Positions 18,309 to 27,692 of a DNA stretch of 64,000 nt are shown in pieces. Origin of the DNA: Saccharothrix tamanrassetensis (GTDB lineage Bacteria > Actinomycetota > Actinomycetes > Mycobacteriales > Pseudonocardiaceae); assembly GCF_014203665.1 (NCBI RefSeq), contig NZ_JACHJN010000002.1, positions 496,001 to 560,000 on the forward strand, read 5' to 3'. The position numbers were made by a program, and so were the translations under genes. Position 1 is the first letter of the stretch. Every line of letters begins with the position of its first letter. The notes beneath the pieces were generated by a model. The model made no database searches. It saw only the letters and a list, made by a program, of their open reading frames with translations, and was not told the origin of the DNA.

Positions 18309-19172
18309 ATGAGCACGCCGCTGACGGTGATCGGACTCGGCCCGATGGGGCAGGCCATGGTCGCGAAGTTCCTGGAGCACGGCCACCCCACCACCGTGTG
18401 GAACCGGACCGCGAGCCGCGCCGACGCGTTGGTCGAGCAGGGCGCCACCCGGGCCGCCACCGTGCAGGAGGCCCTGGACGCGAACAGGCTGATCGTCCTG
18501 AGCCTGACCGACTACGCCGCGATGTACGAGATCCTCGACGGGCGGACGATCGCCGGCAAGACGATCGTCAACCTGAGCTCGGACACCCCGGAGACGACCG
18601 TCAAGGCCGCCGCCTGGCTGGCCGAGCGGGGCGCGGAACTGCTGGCGGGCGGCTTGATGGTGCCTGCGCCGCTGGTCGGCGCGGAGGGCGCGTACGCCTT
18701 CTACAGCGGGCCGAAGGACGTCTTCGAGGCGAACGAGGACGTGCTGGAGGTCGTCGGCCGCCCCGACTACCTGGGTGAGGACCATTCGCTCGCCCAGCTC
18801 TTCTACCTGGCGCAGCTGGACTTCTTCCTGACCACCCTGGCCGCGATGCTGCACAGCATCGCCCTGGTCAAGACCGCCGGCGTGTCCGCCGCGCAGTTCG
18901 CGCCGTACCTGAAGGACAACGCCCAGTCGATCACGATGTACTTCGAGGAGACGATCTCCAACATCGACCGCGGGCAGTACCCGGGCGACCTGGCGAACAT
19001 CCTGATGATGGGCGCCTCCGCCGACCACGTCGTGGGTGCCAGCGAGGCGACGGGCGTGGACGCGGAGCTGCCGAAGGCCATCCAGTCGCTCTACCGGCGC
19101 GGCATCGCGGCCGGGCACGGGCGGGACAACTGGACCGCGCTCTACAACGTGGTGAAGCCCGGCGGGAAGTGA
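18309..19172 (+). CDS. NAD(P)-dependent imine reductase-like oxidoreductase
   Basis: A 287-residue protein of the beta-hydroxyacid dehydrogenase/imine reductase superfamily. The Rossmann motif is VIGLGPMGQAMVAKFLEHGH at residues 7-26, with VWNRTASRAD for NADP(H) binding and VNLSSDTPE after it. The C-terminal helical dimerisation domain has DLANILMMGASADHVV and GHGRDNW. The catalytic Lys of 6-phosphogluconate-type dehydrogenases is not obvious, as in imine reductases. The ATG at 18309 has GAGGAAAGCGAG upstream. A role in a secondary-metabolite step under control of the divergent AfsR-like regulator is inferred. Confidence 0.83.
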   Translation: MSTPLTVIGLGPMGQAMVAKFLEHGHPTTVWNRTASRADALVEQGATRAATVQEALDANRLIVLSLTDYAAMYEILDGRTIAGKTIVNLSSDTPETTVKAAAWLAERGAELLAGGLMVPAPLVGAEGAYAFYSGPKDVFEANEDVLEVVGRPDYLGEDHSLAQLFYLAQLDFFLTTLAAMLHSIALVKTAGVSAAQFAPYLKDNAQSITMYFEETISNIDRGQYPGDLANILMMGASADHVVGASEATGVDAELPKAIQSLYRRGIAAGHGRDNWTALYNVVKPGGK

Positions 19173-19184
19173 TCGGGAAGGCAT

Positions 19185-19290
19185 CCCGCGCCCCGGGTCG
19201 GACGACGCCTTCGGCGGCTCGACCGAACCGGGGCGCGGGGTGGCCGCGTTCGTGGATCCGGATCACGGCCGCGTCCGAACCGGATCCACG
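19185..19290. terminator. Two hairpins between convergent genes
   Basis: Hairpin 1 has a perfect 12-bp stem (CCCGCGCCCCGG at 19185-19196 with 19228-19239). Hairpin 2 has an 11-bp stem (CGTGGATCCGG at 19251-19261 with 19280-19290). Together they sit between the ends of the imine-reductase-like gene and phoD, so they likely terminate both strands. Confidence 0.7.
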
Positions 19291-19298
19291 GACCGCGC

Positions 19299-20804
19299 TC
19301 AGACCGGGTTCAGGCCGGGGTTGCGGTCCTCCACCACGAACGACTTGAGCGTCACGGCCTCGGCCCCCGGCGTCCGCACGTACGGCAGCGTGCGGAAGTC
19401 CGCCCGCAGCTCCGACGCGGAGAACCGGGTCCGCACGTACCCGCGCCGCCGGCTGTGCAGCTTGATGTGCGGGTTCAGCCGCAGCTGCGTCTGGTCCACA
19501 GTGTCGTTGCCGTCCCCACCCGACGTGACCGAAGTGCACACCAGCTCGGTGCCGACGGTCCGCGACGCCGGGTCGTTCCAGTCGGCCTTGATGTCCGCCG
19601 CGTAGTGCGCGTGCACGTCACCGGTCAACACCACCGTGTTGCGCACGCGGGCGTCGACCCAGCCGCGCGTGACGCGGTCCCGTGACGCCAGGTAGCCGTC
19701 CCACGAGTCCATGGACAGCTCCTTCTCCGGACCGTCCTTGCGGTCGCGTTCGGCGAAGAACACCTGCTGCCCCAGCACGTCCCAGCGCGACCGCGACCGC
19801 CGGAACCCGTCCAGCAGCCACGCCTCCTGCTCCGCCCCGGTGATCGTCCGGGTCGGCGCGCCGGCGTCGGTGCACGTCTTCCAGCCGTCGCCGCACGCCT
19901 GATCGTCCCGGTACTGCCGGGTGTCGAGCATGTGGAACGTGGCCAGGTTGCCCCAGCGCACCCGCCGGTACAGCTGCATGTCGATGCCGTTGGGCCGGGC
20001 ACCGCGCCGCAGGGGCATGTTCTCGTAGTACGCCTGGAACGCCGCCGCCCGCCGCCGGAGGAAGTCCGGGTCCGGCTGCTCGGGCACCTCGTCCGCCCAG
20101 TTGTTCTCCGTTTCATGATCATCCCAGACGACCAGCCAGGGCGCGACGGAGTGCGCGAGCTGGAGGTCGGCATCGGTCTTGTACTGGGCGTGCCGCAGCC
20201 GGTAGTCGGCCAGCGTCCGCGTCTCCGGGCCCAGCACGACCCGCGCGTCGGACGCCTTCGCCGCGTACTCGTACTGGTAGTCGCCCAGGTGCAGCACCAG
20301 GTCCGGGTCGTCCTCGGCGAGCCGCCGGTACGCGGTGAAGTACCCCTCGCCGAAGTGCGCGCAGGACGCGAAGCACATGGTCAGGTCCGACCCGATCGAC
20401 CACGGCTCGGGCGCGGTCCGGGTGCGCCCGACCGGCGACACGTGCCCGTCCACCCGGAACCGGTAGAAGTACTCGCGGCCCGGCCGCAGCCCGAACGGCT
20501 CCACGTGCACGCTGTGCGCCGACTGCGGCCGGGCGATCTCGACCCCGCGCCGCACCACCCGGCGGAACCGCTCGTCCTCGGCCAGTTCCCAGTGCACCGG
20601 CACGACCCGGTTCGGCATCCCGCCGAGGCCGTCCTCGTCCAGCGGCTTCGGCGCCAGCCGCGTCCACAGCACCACGCCGTCGTGGCTCGGGTCGCCCGAC
20701 GCGACACCGAGCGTGAAGGGGTTGTCCAGCTTGGCGAATCCCGCACCCGCCGTGGCCAGGGCCACGCCGCCGATGATCAGTGAACGTCGTGTCACGGAGG
20801 TCAT
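19299..20804 (-). CDS. phoD: Alkaline phosphatase D/phosphodiesterase (PhoD family)
   Basis: A 501-residue secreted metallophosphoesterase. The twin-arginine signal TRRSLIIGGVALATAGAGFA occupies residues 5-24. The PhoD N-terminal domain (LGVASGDPSHDGVVLWTRL) is followed by the catalytic domain with FASCAHFGEG, HLGDYQYEYA, WDDHETENNW and LTGDVHAHYA, giving the Fe/Ca-binding set. It releases phosphate from phosphomonoesters and diesters outside the cell. The ATG at 20804 places the Tat motif at the N-terminus; ATGs at 20822 and 20891 are possible. No PHO box could be recognised. Confidence 0.9.
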   Translation of the reverse strand: MTSVTRRSLIIGGVALATAGAGFAKLDNPFTLGVASGDPSHDGVVLWTRLAPKPLDEDGLGGMPNRVVPVHWELAEDERFRRVVRRGVEIARPQSAHSVHVEPFGLRPGREYFYRFRVDGHVSPVGRTRTAPEPWSIGSDLTMCFASCAHFGEGYFTAYRRLAEDDPDLVLHLGDYQYEYAAKASDARVVLGPETRTLADYRLRHAQYKTDADLQLAHSVAPWLVVWDDHETENNWADEVPEQPDPDFLRRRAAAFQAYYENMPLRRGARPNGIDMQLYRRVRWGNLATFHMLDTRQYRDDQACGDGWKTCTDAGAPTRTITGAEQEAWLLDGFRRSRSRWDVLGQQVFFAERDRKDGPEKELSMDSWDGYLASRDRVTRGWVDARVRNTVVLTGDVHAHYAADIKADWNDPASRTVGTELVCTSVTSGGDGNDTVDQTQLRLNPHIKLHSRRRGYVRTRFSASELRADFRTLPYVRTPGAEAVTLKSFVVEDRNPGLNPV

Positions 20805-21088
20805 GCCCAGACCGTCACCCATCAGGGTGGCGTACGGGTGAACTCCGGGGTGCCTGCAAAAGGCCGGCACAACTCCGGTATTCCAGCGCACGTGCGGGTC
20901 CTCGCAGTCGGGCGGAGGGCATCCGCCCTGCCTTCGGAGCCGTGGTGGGCACTGCTTCGAGGAGGTCGACCGGTCGGCGATCCCTCACGCGGGGTGCGTC
21001 CGCGGTCTTGGAGCGTGGCTCCGACCGGTTCGGCGCCGGCCTCGGAGGCGTTCGCGACCCGCCGTCCGAGCGGACTGACGGGGGTTCG

Positions 21089-21123
21089 TTGAAGCGTTGG
21101 CACTCGCATGGGTAGAGTGCTAG
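21089..21123 (+). promoter_or_regulatory. groES promoter with CIRCE operator
   Basis: TTGGCACTC-N9-GAGTGCTAG at 21097-21123 matches the CIRCE inverted repeat bound by the HrcA repressor, with one arm mismatch. A TTGAAG -35 (21089-21094) and TAGAGT -10 (21113-21118) with an 18-nt spacer overlap it, so repression would block RNA polymerase directly. The groES start is about 100 nt downstream. Confidence 0.9.
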
Positions 21124-21224
21124 ACGCACGGCACCAGCAACCGCCCCGACCCCCGCGACGGCGGGGTGGCAGGAGCCGTAAACGCAACCTGCCAACGCTT
21201 TCGACGACCGTGGAGGTCAGCCCG

Positions 21225-21518
21225 GTGAGCGTGAACATCAAGCCGCTCGAGGACAAGATCGTCGTCCAGGCCAGCGAGGCCGAGACCACGACGGCTTCCG
21301 GCCTTGTGATCCCGGACACCGCGAAGGAGAAGCCCCAGGAGGGCAAGGTCCTCGCGGTCGGCCCCGGCCGGATCGACGACAAGGGCAACCGCGTCCCCGT
21401 GGACGTGGCTGTCGGCGATGTCGTCATCTACTCCAAGTACGGCGGCACCGAGGTCAAGTACAACGGCGAGGAGTACCTCATCCTCTCCGCCCGCGACGTG
21501 CTGGCCGTCATCAACTGA
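21225..21518 (+). CDS. groES: Co-chaperonin GroES
   Basis: A 97-residue GroES with the mobile loop ([22 protein letters not shown]) and conserved [10 protein letters not shown] and [25 protein letters not shown] segments. It caps the GroEL ring. The GTG at 21225 has GGAGG at 21212-21216; upstream in-frame residues are the leader. It is followed by groEL after 90 nt containing a hairpin. Confidence 0.97.
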   Translation: MSVNIKPLEDKIVVQASEAETTTASGLVIPDTAKEKPQEGKVLAVGPGRIDDKGNRVPVDVAVGDVVIYSKYGGTEVKYNGEEYLILSARDVLAVIN

Positions 21519-21537
21519 CGTTCGGCCGACACGCAGG

Positions 21538-21582
21538 ACGCCCCGGCGACCCCATCCATCGCGACCGGGGATACCGGGGCGT
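21538..21582 (+). terminator. Intercistronic hairpin between groES and groEL
   Basis: A perfect 9-bp stem (ACGCCCCGG at 21538-21546, CCGGGGCGT at 21574-21582) is followed by TTCGCGCACTT. It could act as a partial terminator or processing site that makes groES more abundant than groEL. Confidence 0.55.
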
Positions 21583-21605
21583 TTCGCGCACTTGAGAGAG
21601 GCTAG

Positions 21606-23231
<1,626 letters not shown>

Positions 23232-23352
23232 CCCGAACGGCGGGCCCCGGCCCGCCGGCGACCGGACGGCCACCTGTCGACCCGGTCGGCCCGGCGAGCC
23301 GGGTCGAGCCGACAGCACGACCGGCGGCACGACCGACAGCACGCTGACAGCA

Positions 23353-23389
23353 CGAAGGGGCGGCACCCGACGAGGGTGCCGCCCCTTCG
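23353..23389 (+). terminator. groESL terminator
   Basis: A perfect 16-bp stem (CGAAGGGGCGGCACCC, 23353-23368; complement 23374-23389) has a 5-nt loop. It lies about 120 nt after the groEL stop. Confidence 0.85.
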
Positions 23390-23486
23390 GCGTCCGGCCA
23401 CCGTGGCGGCGCCCGATCCGCCGCACCCCGAGCATCCGGGCAGCGCGGGCGGACGCTCGACCGGCGACAGGCCCCGACGTGCGGCG

Positions 23487-23516
23487 AAGGGGCGGCGTCT
23501 GCCGACGCCGCCCCTT
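23487..23516 (-). terminator. whiB3 terminator
   Basis: A perfect 13-bp stem (AAGGGGCGGCGTC, 23487-23499; complement 23504-23516) has a TGCC loop. It lies 31 nt after the stop of the minus-strand whiB3 gene. The two terminators share the AAGGGGCGGC start of the stem. Confidence 0.8.
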
Positions 23517-23546
23517 CCGCGTGCGTGCCTCCCGCGCCCGCACGCG

Positions 23547-23843
23547 TCAGGTCATCGCCAACTGCCGCTTGCGGGCCTTGATGATGCTGTCGCGTTCGGA
23601 TTCCGAGAGCCCGCCCCAGATCCCGTACGGTTCCTGCACCGCCAGCGCGTGGCGCCGGCACATCTCCAAAACCGGACACGACAGGCACACGGCTTTCGCC
23701 CGTGCCTCCCGCCTGGCCCTCGCCGGGCCGCGTTCCCCGTCCGGGTGGAAGAAGAACGCGCTGTCCATCCCGCGGCACGAGCCGCGCATCTGCCAGTCCC
23801 ACAGATCGGCATTGGGACCGGGAAGCCTTCGGGTGTCCGCCAT
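23547..23843 (-). CDS. whiB3: WhiB3/WhiD-family iron-sulfur transcription factor
   Basis: A 98-residue Wbl protein. It has the four cluster-binding cysteines (GSCRGMD, then CLSCPVLEMC), the GIWGG turn and a basic C-terminal AT-hook-like tail (KARKRQLAMT). The N-terminus LPGPNADLWDWQ and FFHPDGERG are specific to the WhiB3/WhiD branch. It senses redox/NO and, in relatives, controls lipid metabolism or sporulation by binding the SigA C-terminus. The location next to groEL1 and upstream of sigD matches mycobacterial whiB3. Confidence 0.93.
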   Translation of the reverse strand: MADTRRLPGPNADLWDWQMRGSCRGMDSAFFFHPDGERGPARARREARAKAVCLSCPVLEMCRRHALAVQEPYGIWGGLSESERDSIIKARKRQLAMT

Positions 23844-24029
23844 CGAGACCGCCTCCTTGGCCCACTGACGTGAACTGCTCCATTCGGCTTAACGATGATC
23901 CACCGTAGAACCGCTTCAAAACTTGTTCAAGGGGGGCAGGGGCAGAAAGATGGCAATTCATTCGATGGGTGATCAGTCCACGTCACCCCAGGAGTTGCCC
24001 GTGACGTCAAGTGAACGGACGATGTCAGC

Positions 24030-25058
24030 GTGATGACGCCCCCCGAGCACCCCGCGGCGACGCCGGACGGCGAGCGGGAATCCGTTGCGGCAGAAGATGA
24101 TCCTGCGCATTCGGTGACCCTGTCGGTGGCCGCGGTCGCCCGTCGGCTGGGAGTCGCGCCGGCCACCTTGCGCACGTGGGACCGCCGCTACGGCCTCGGA
24201 CCCAGTGATCACACCACCGGGCGACACCGGAAGTACGCACCCAACGACGTGGCGCGGCTGGAACTGATGCAGCGGGCGCTGCTGCGGGGCGCGTCGAGCG
24301 CCGATGCGGCCAAGTACGCCCTGGCCGCGCCGGTACCGCAGCCCCGACTGGTCGTGCGGCACCCGGCCGGCCCGCCGCCGCTGCTGACCGGGGGGGAGTT
24401 CGACACCGGATCGCCCCCGGCGGGTGGTCGCGGGCTGAAGCTGCCGGGTGCGAGCCGCCTGGCGCGCGGCGTGGGGCGGGCGGCGTTGGCGATGGACTCG
24501 TCCGCGGTCCAACTGCTGCTGGCCGACTCGATCGCGCAGGACGGGGTCGTCGCCACCTGGAACGACGTGGTCCGCCCGGTGCTGGGCGCGATCGCCACCC
24601 GGTGGGAGCACTCGGGCGCGGGGGTGGAGGTGTCGCACCTGCTGGACGAGTGCGTGCTGGCCGCGATGGTCCGCGCCACGCCGATCGTCGCCGAACCGCG
24701 CAACCACCGGCCGGTGCTGCTGGCGTGCATGCCGGAGGAGCGGCACAACCTGCCGCTCTACCCGTTGGCGGCGGTGCTCGCCGAACGCGGTGTCGGCGTC
24801 CGCCAGCTCGGCGCGGCCCTTCCGCTCGACGCCTTGTCGTCCGCCGTTCGGAGGACCGCGCCCTCGGCGGTCGTGCTGTGGGCGCAGCTGCCGCGCTACG
24901 CCGATCCGGGCGCGGTGTCGGCGTTGCCGCGGACCCGGCAGCAGGTGCGGGTGTTCGTCGGCGGACCCGGGTGGGAGCGCGGCATCGTGCCGGCGCCGGC
25001 GGAGCGGGTCAGAGGACTGGCCGAGGCAGCGGACGTCATCGAACGGGCCGTGTGCTGA
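24030..25058 (+). CDS. MerR-type regulator with degenerate cobalamin-binding-like C-terminus
   Basis: A 342-residue regulator. Residues 28-95 are a MerR winged helix (TLSVAAVARRLGVAPATLRTWDRRYGL). The C-terminal part (about 150-340) resembles the CarH/LitR cobalamin photoreceptor layout: a helical bundle with RWEHSGAGVEVSH, where the canonical W-x9-E-H has Ser for Glu, then EERHNLPLYPLAAVLAERG where a His sits in the position of the cobalt ligand, and a Rossmann-like end with VFVGGPGW. Whether it binds B12 is open. It starts GTG-ATG (24030/24033) without a clear Shine-Dalgarno. It is divergent from whiB3 and near bldM and sigD. Confidence 0.8.
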   Translation: MMTPPEHPAATPDGERESVAAEDDPAHSVTLSVAAVARRLGVAPATLRTWDRRYGLGPSDHTTGRHRKYAPNDVARLELMQRALLRGASSADAAKYALAAPVPQPRLVVRHPAGPPPLLTGGEFDTGSPPAGGRGLKLPGASRLARGVGRAALAMDSSAVQLLLADSIAQDGVVATWNDVVRPVLGAIATRWEHSGAGVEVSHLLDECVLAAMVRATPIVAEPRNHRPVLLACMPEERHNLPLYPLAAVLAERGVGVRQLGAALPLDALSSAVRRTAPSAVVLWAQLPRYADPGAVSALPRTRQQVRVFVGGPGWERGIVPAPAERVRGLAEAADVIERAVC

Positions 25059-25060
25059 TC

Positions 25061-25105
25061 AACGATCTGCCGGACGACGATCCAGCGGACAATGGTCCTC
25101 GTGGA
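25061..25105. repeat. 15-bp tandem repeat spanning a gene start
   Basis: Three units: AACGATCTGCCGGAC, GACGATCCAGCGGAC and AATGGTCCTCGTGGA. The last contains the ATG of the next gene at 25092. The core GAYGATC is shared with the repeat inside the hydrolase gene at 7905. Confidence 0.6.
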
Positions 25106-26207
25106 CCCACTACGCGCGGCCGCGTTCGGCGACCGCCCGGGAGCCGACGTGTGGCGCGCGGCGACCGGTACGGCCGAGGAACGGTGGCTCGCGGCCGTCG
25201 TGCTGGGCGGCCAAGGGCACTACGCCGCCGCCGCGACGCTGCTGCAAGCACTCGTCCGGTCCGGTGATCCACTGACCGTCTCGCTCGCCGCTTCCACCCT
25301 CGCCTCGCACCGCCGCCAACTCGGCGCCCACGCCGTCGCCCGCAGGCTCGACGCCTTGGCCCTCGCGACCCTGCCACCTCTTCCTCCGCCTGCTCACAAC
25401 CGTGGTGACGCGCACGACCGTCGATCCGGAGATGATCAGTGCACCGATCGTCGGCCCCTTCAGCAGGGCGACCATTTGGAGGTCGACGGTCTGGACAAAG
25501 GCCGTTCGGCGCAACACGGTCCAGCGAAAGACGCTCTGGCGAAAGACGGTCCAGCCAAAGACGGTCTGACTGAAGACGGTTTGAGCCAAGGCAGTCTGGA
25601 CGAAGACGGCGTGGACCTGGCCGGAGCGCGGGCCGACGCCCTGCTCGGGCTCGCGGCCGACGCACTGGGTGTGGGCCGTCTCGTGGAGGCTCGCCGACTG
25701 CACGCCCAAGTCGTCCCGCGAGGCTGGCGCACCACCGTCCGCCGACACTGGGTGGCCGCCGAGATCGAGCTGGCGAGTGGTTACGCGGAGCTAGCGGTTG
25801 GGCCGGCCGTGGAGGCCGTGGAGCAGTCCGAAGCGGCAGGTGCAACGCGACACATCCTCAAGTCCAGACTCGTCCTGGGGACCGCATTAGTGGTGTGGGG
25901 GACACCCGAAAGCGCCGAACGGGGCGGGCGTATCCTTCAGTGTGTCCTAAATCACACTCACTGCCACGGCCTCCTCTCGTTGTCCTGGCCGACGGCACTT
26001 GTGCTCCTGACCAGCCCCGTTGTCCGCAATCCTGCGGAGACCGCAAAGGTCCGGACAGCCGCCGTCAACGCTCTGAGCTGCGTGTTACGCAGAGCTGATC
26101 CGATCAGCCGACGAGTCGCGGCACACTCTCCGTGGATCCCGACGGCGCTGCTCCGTTCCGGGGAACCCCCGAACGCAGACCCCCAGACGAATTTCTTGAC
26201 GGATTAA
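25092..26207 (+). CDS. Helical-repeat hypothetical protein upstream of bldM
   Basis: A 371-residue soluble protein. Two alpha-helical parts (about residues 1-95 and 175-371) have Ala/Leu-rich helix pairs like TPR solenoids (WLAAVVLGGQGHYAAAATLLQALV; GLAADALGVGRLVEARRLHAQV). Between them lies a hydrophilic insert of five-residue repeats (DGLDK, HGPAK, DGLTE types). It occupies the place of mycobacterial Rv3415c, next to whiB3 and sigD, but its function is unknown. The final third before the stop has lower GC than its surroundings. The ATG at 25092 has no Shine-Dalgarno. Confidence 0.75.
   Translation: MVLVDPLRAAAFGDRPGADVWRAATGTAEERWLAAVVLGGQGHYAAAATLLQALVRSGDPLTVSLAASTLASHRRQLGAHAVARRLDALALATLPPLPPPAHNRGDAHDRRSGDDQCTDRRPLQQGDHLEVDGLDKGRSAQHGPAKDALAKDGPAKDGLTEDGLSQGSLDEDGVDLAGARADALLGLAADALGVGRLVEARRLHAQVVPRGWRTTVRRHWVAAEIELASGYAELAVGPAVEAVEQSEAAGATRHILKSRLVLGTALVVWGTPESAERGGRILQCVLNHTHCHGLLSLSWPTALVLLTSPVVRNPAETAKVRTAAVNALSCVLRRADPISRRVAAHSPWIPTALLRSGEPPNADPQTNFLTD
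25485..25619 (+). repeat. Nine-copy 15-bp in-frame tandem repeat
   Basis: Nine exact 15-bp registers with consensus GACGGTCTGGCGAAA encode DGLDK, GRSAQ, HGPAK, DALAK, DGPAK, DGLTE, DGLSQ, GSLDE and DGVDL. The tract forms a hydrophilic linker between the two helical parts of the host protein. More degenerate units can be followed back to about 25408. Confidence 0.85.
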
Positions 26208-26287
26208 GCACCGGATCGTGTCAAGGTTCGGCCCCTAGCGTCCGATAGGGGAAGTGGAACGTCACTCGGCTGCAGGAAGGAGTCCCC

Positions 26288-26885
26288 GTGACCACGGTCC
26301 TTATTTGCGACGACCGGCGCAGTGTGCGGGAGGGTCTCACCCGCGTGATGTCGGCTGTCCCCGGGGTTAGCCGCATCGACTGCGTAGCGCACGGTGACGA
26401 GTTGTTGGCTCGCTTCTCCAGGCAGCCGGTGGACGTGGTGCTGGTGGGAACCCAGCGCGCCGTCCCGACCGGCGTCGAAGCGACCCGGCGACTCGTCTCG
26501 GCCAACCCGCAGGCAAACGTCATCGTGTTCGGCGCACCGGACGACGCGGGCAGCATCGCCGCCGCGATCGCCGGCGGTGCCCGCGGGTATCTCCGCTGGG
26601 ACGCCTCGCGCCCGGAACTGGTGGCCGCGCTCGCGCACACGCTGGCGAGCACCTCCGTGCCCGCTCCGCGCCAACCGTCCGATCCGGGCGTCCAGCTCAC
26701 CGAGCGGGAACTCCAGGTGCTGCGCGGGATGAGCCAGGGCAAGAGCAACGGGCAGATCGGGCGCGAGCTCTACCTGTCGGAGGACACCGTCAAGACCCAC
26801 GCCCGCCGGCTGTTCCGCAAGCTCGGCGTGCGCGACCGCGCCCAGGCCCGTGGCCCACGGCTTCCGGCGCGGGCTCGTGTCGTAG
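26288..26885 (+). CDS. bldM: BldM-type orphan response regulator, probably frameshifted at its C-terminus
   Basis: A receiver-plus-LuxR-HTH protein of about 199 residues. The receiver starts TTVLICDDRRSVREGLTRV but has VGTQRA where the phospho-Asp should be and lacks the switch Lys, as expected for an atypical receiver. The HTH (LTERELQVLRGMSQGKSNGQIGRELYLSEDTVKTHARRLFRKLG) matches Streptomyces BldM, which pairs with WhiI in sporulation control. After RDRAQA the frame shifts: removing one C from CCC at 26847-26849 restores the expected VAHGFRRGLVS and a TAG at 26883-26885. As written, the frame runs on to 27745 across sigD, which is implausible. GTG start; neighbours match Streptomyces. Confidence 0.82.
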
Positions 26886-26920
26886 GCCCGGTCACACCAG
26901 CCGGCACTCCTTCCTCCGGT

Positions 26921-27001
26921 CAGCCCGGTGACGCAATCGTCGCCGGGCTGGTTCGTTGTCCGGGCGTGTCGGCACCTCTGGATGGGGTCTTTGGACCCCA
27001 T
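26921..27001 (+). terminator. Two hairpins after bldM
   Basis: Hairpin 1: CAGCCCGG-T-GACG (26921-26933) pairs with 26938-26950. Hairpin 2: ATGGGGTC (26982-26989) pairs with GACCCCAT (26994-27001), followed by TTACC. They lie 36-116 nt after the TAG at 26885 and would fall inside the gene if the long frame were real. Confidence 0.7.
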
Positions 27002-27119
27002 TTACCAACATCCGGTCCCAGGACCGGTACGGTAAGTGTCACCGGTACGGGCGACGTCGATCGTCCCGTGCCGTTCGTTGTCGGTACGCCTACGCGTAAC
27101 ACCAGGGCTGTTGTCTGCG

Positions 27120-27692
27120 ATGACCAACTTGGGGGACGGACTGGACGCCGAAGTGGGCGCAGCCGTCGAAGGCGACCGCCACGCGATCGAGCGCCTGCTG
27201 GCATCCATTCGTCCCTTGGTGGTGCGGTACTGCCGCGCCCGAGTCGGAAGGCAGGAGAGGTCTTTCGCTTCGGCGGACGACGTGGCCCAGGAGGTGTGTC
27301 TCGCGGTGCTGACGGCCCTGCCCAGCTATCGCGACCAGGGTCGGCCGTTCTTGGCGTTCGTCTACGGGATCGCAGCGCACAAGGTCGCCGACGCGCATCG
27401 CTCCGCTGCCAGGAACCGGTCCGAACCGGTCCCCGAAGTACCGGACGCCCCGGAGACGGAGGCCGGTCCCGAACAGCGCGCCATGCAGGGCGAGCTCTCC
27501 GGGCGGATGGCGCAGCTCCTGAAGATCCTTCCGGAGAAGCAGCGGGAAATCCTGCTGCTCCGAGTGGTCGTCGGCCTGTCGGCCGAAGAGACCGCCGACG
27601 CGGTCGGCTCCACGCCGGGCGCGGTGCGGGTGGCGCAACACCGGGCGTTGGCCCGCCTCCGCAAGACCTTGGCAGCGGAGGAGGTGGTCTGA
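27120..27692 (+). CDS. sigD: RNA polymerase sigma factor SigD/ShbA (ECF)
   Basis: A 190-residue ECF sigma factor. Region 2 (about 22-95) includes DDVAQEVCLAVLTALPSYRDQGRPFLAFVYGIAAHKVADAHR; region 4 (about 125-185) includes LPEKQREILLLRVVVGLSAEETADAVGSTPGAVRVAQHRALARLR. In Mycobacterium SigD controls late-growth and cell-wall genes; the Streptomyces orthologue ShbA drives hrdB. The ATG at 27120 fits the conserved length; the frame is open further upstream. The anti-sigma gene starts directly after its stop. Confidence 0.92.
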   Translation: MTNLGDGLDAEVGAAVEGDRHAIERLLASIRPLVVRYCRARVGRQERSFASADDVAQEVCLAVLTALPSYRDQGRPFLAFVYGIAAHKVADAHRSAARNRSEPVPEVPDAPETEAGPEQRAMQGELSGRMAQLLKILPEKQREILLLRVVVGLSAEETADAVGSTPGAVRVAQHRALARLRKTLAAEEVV

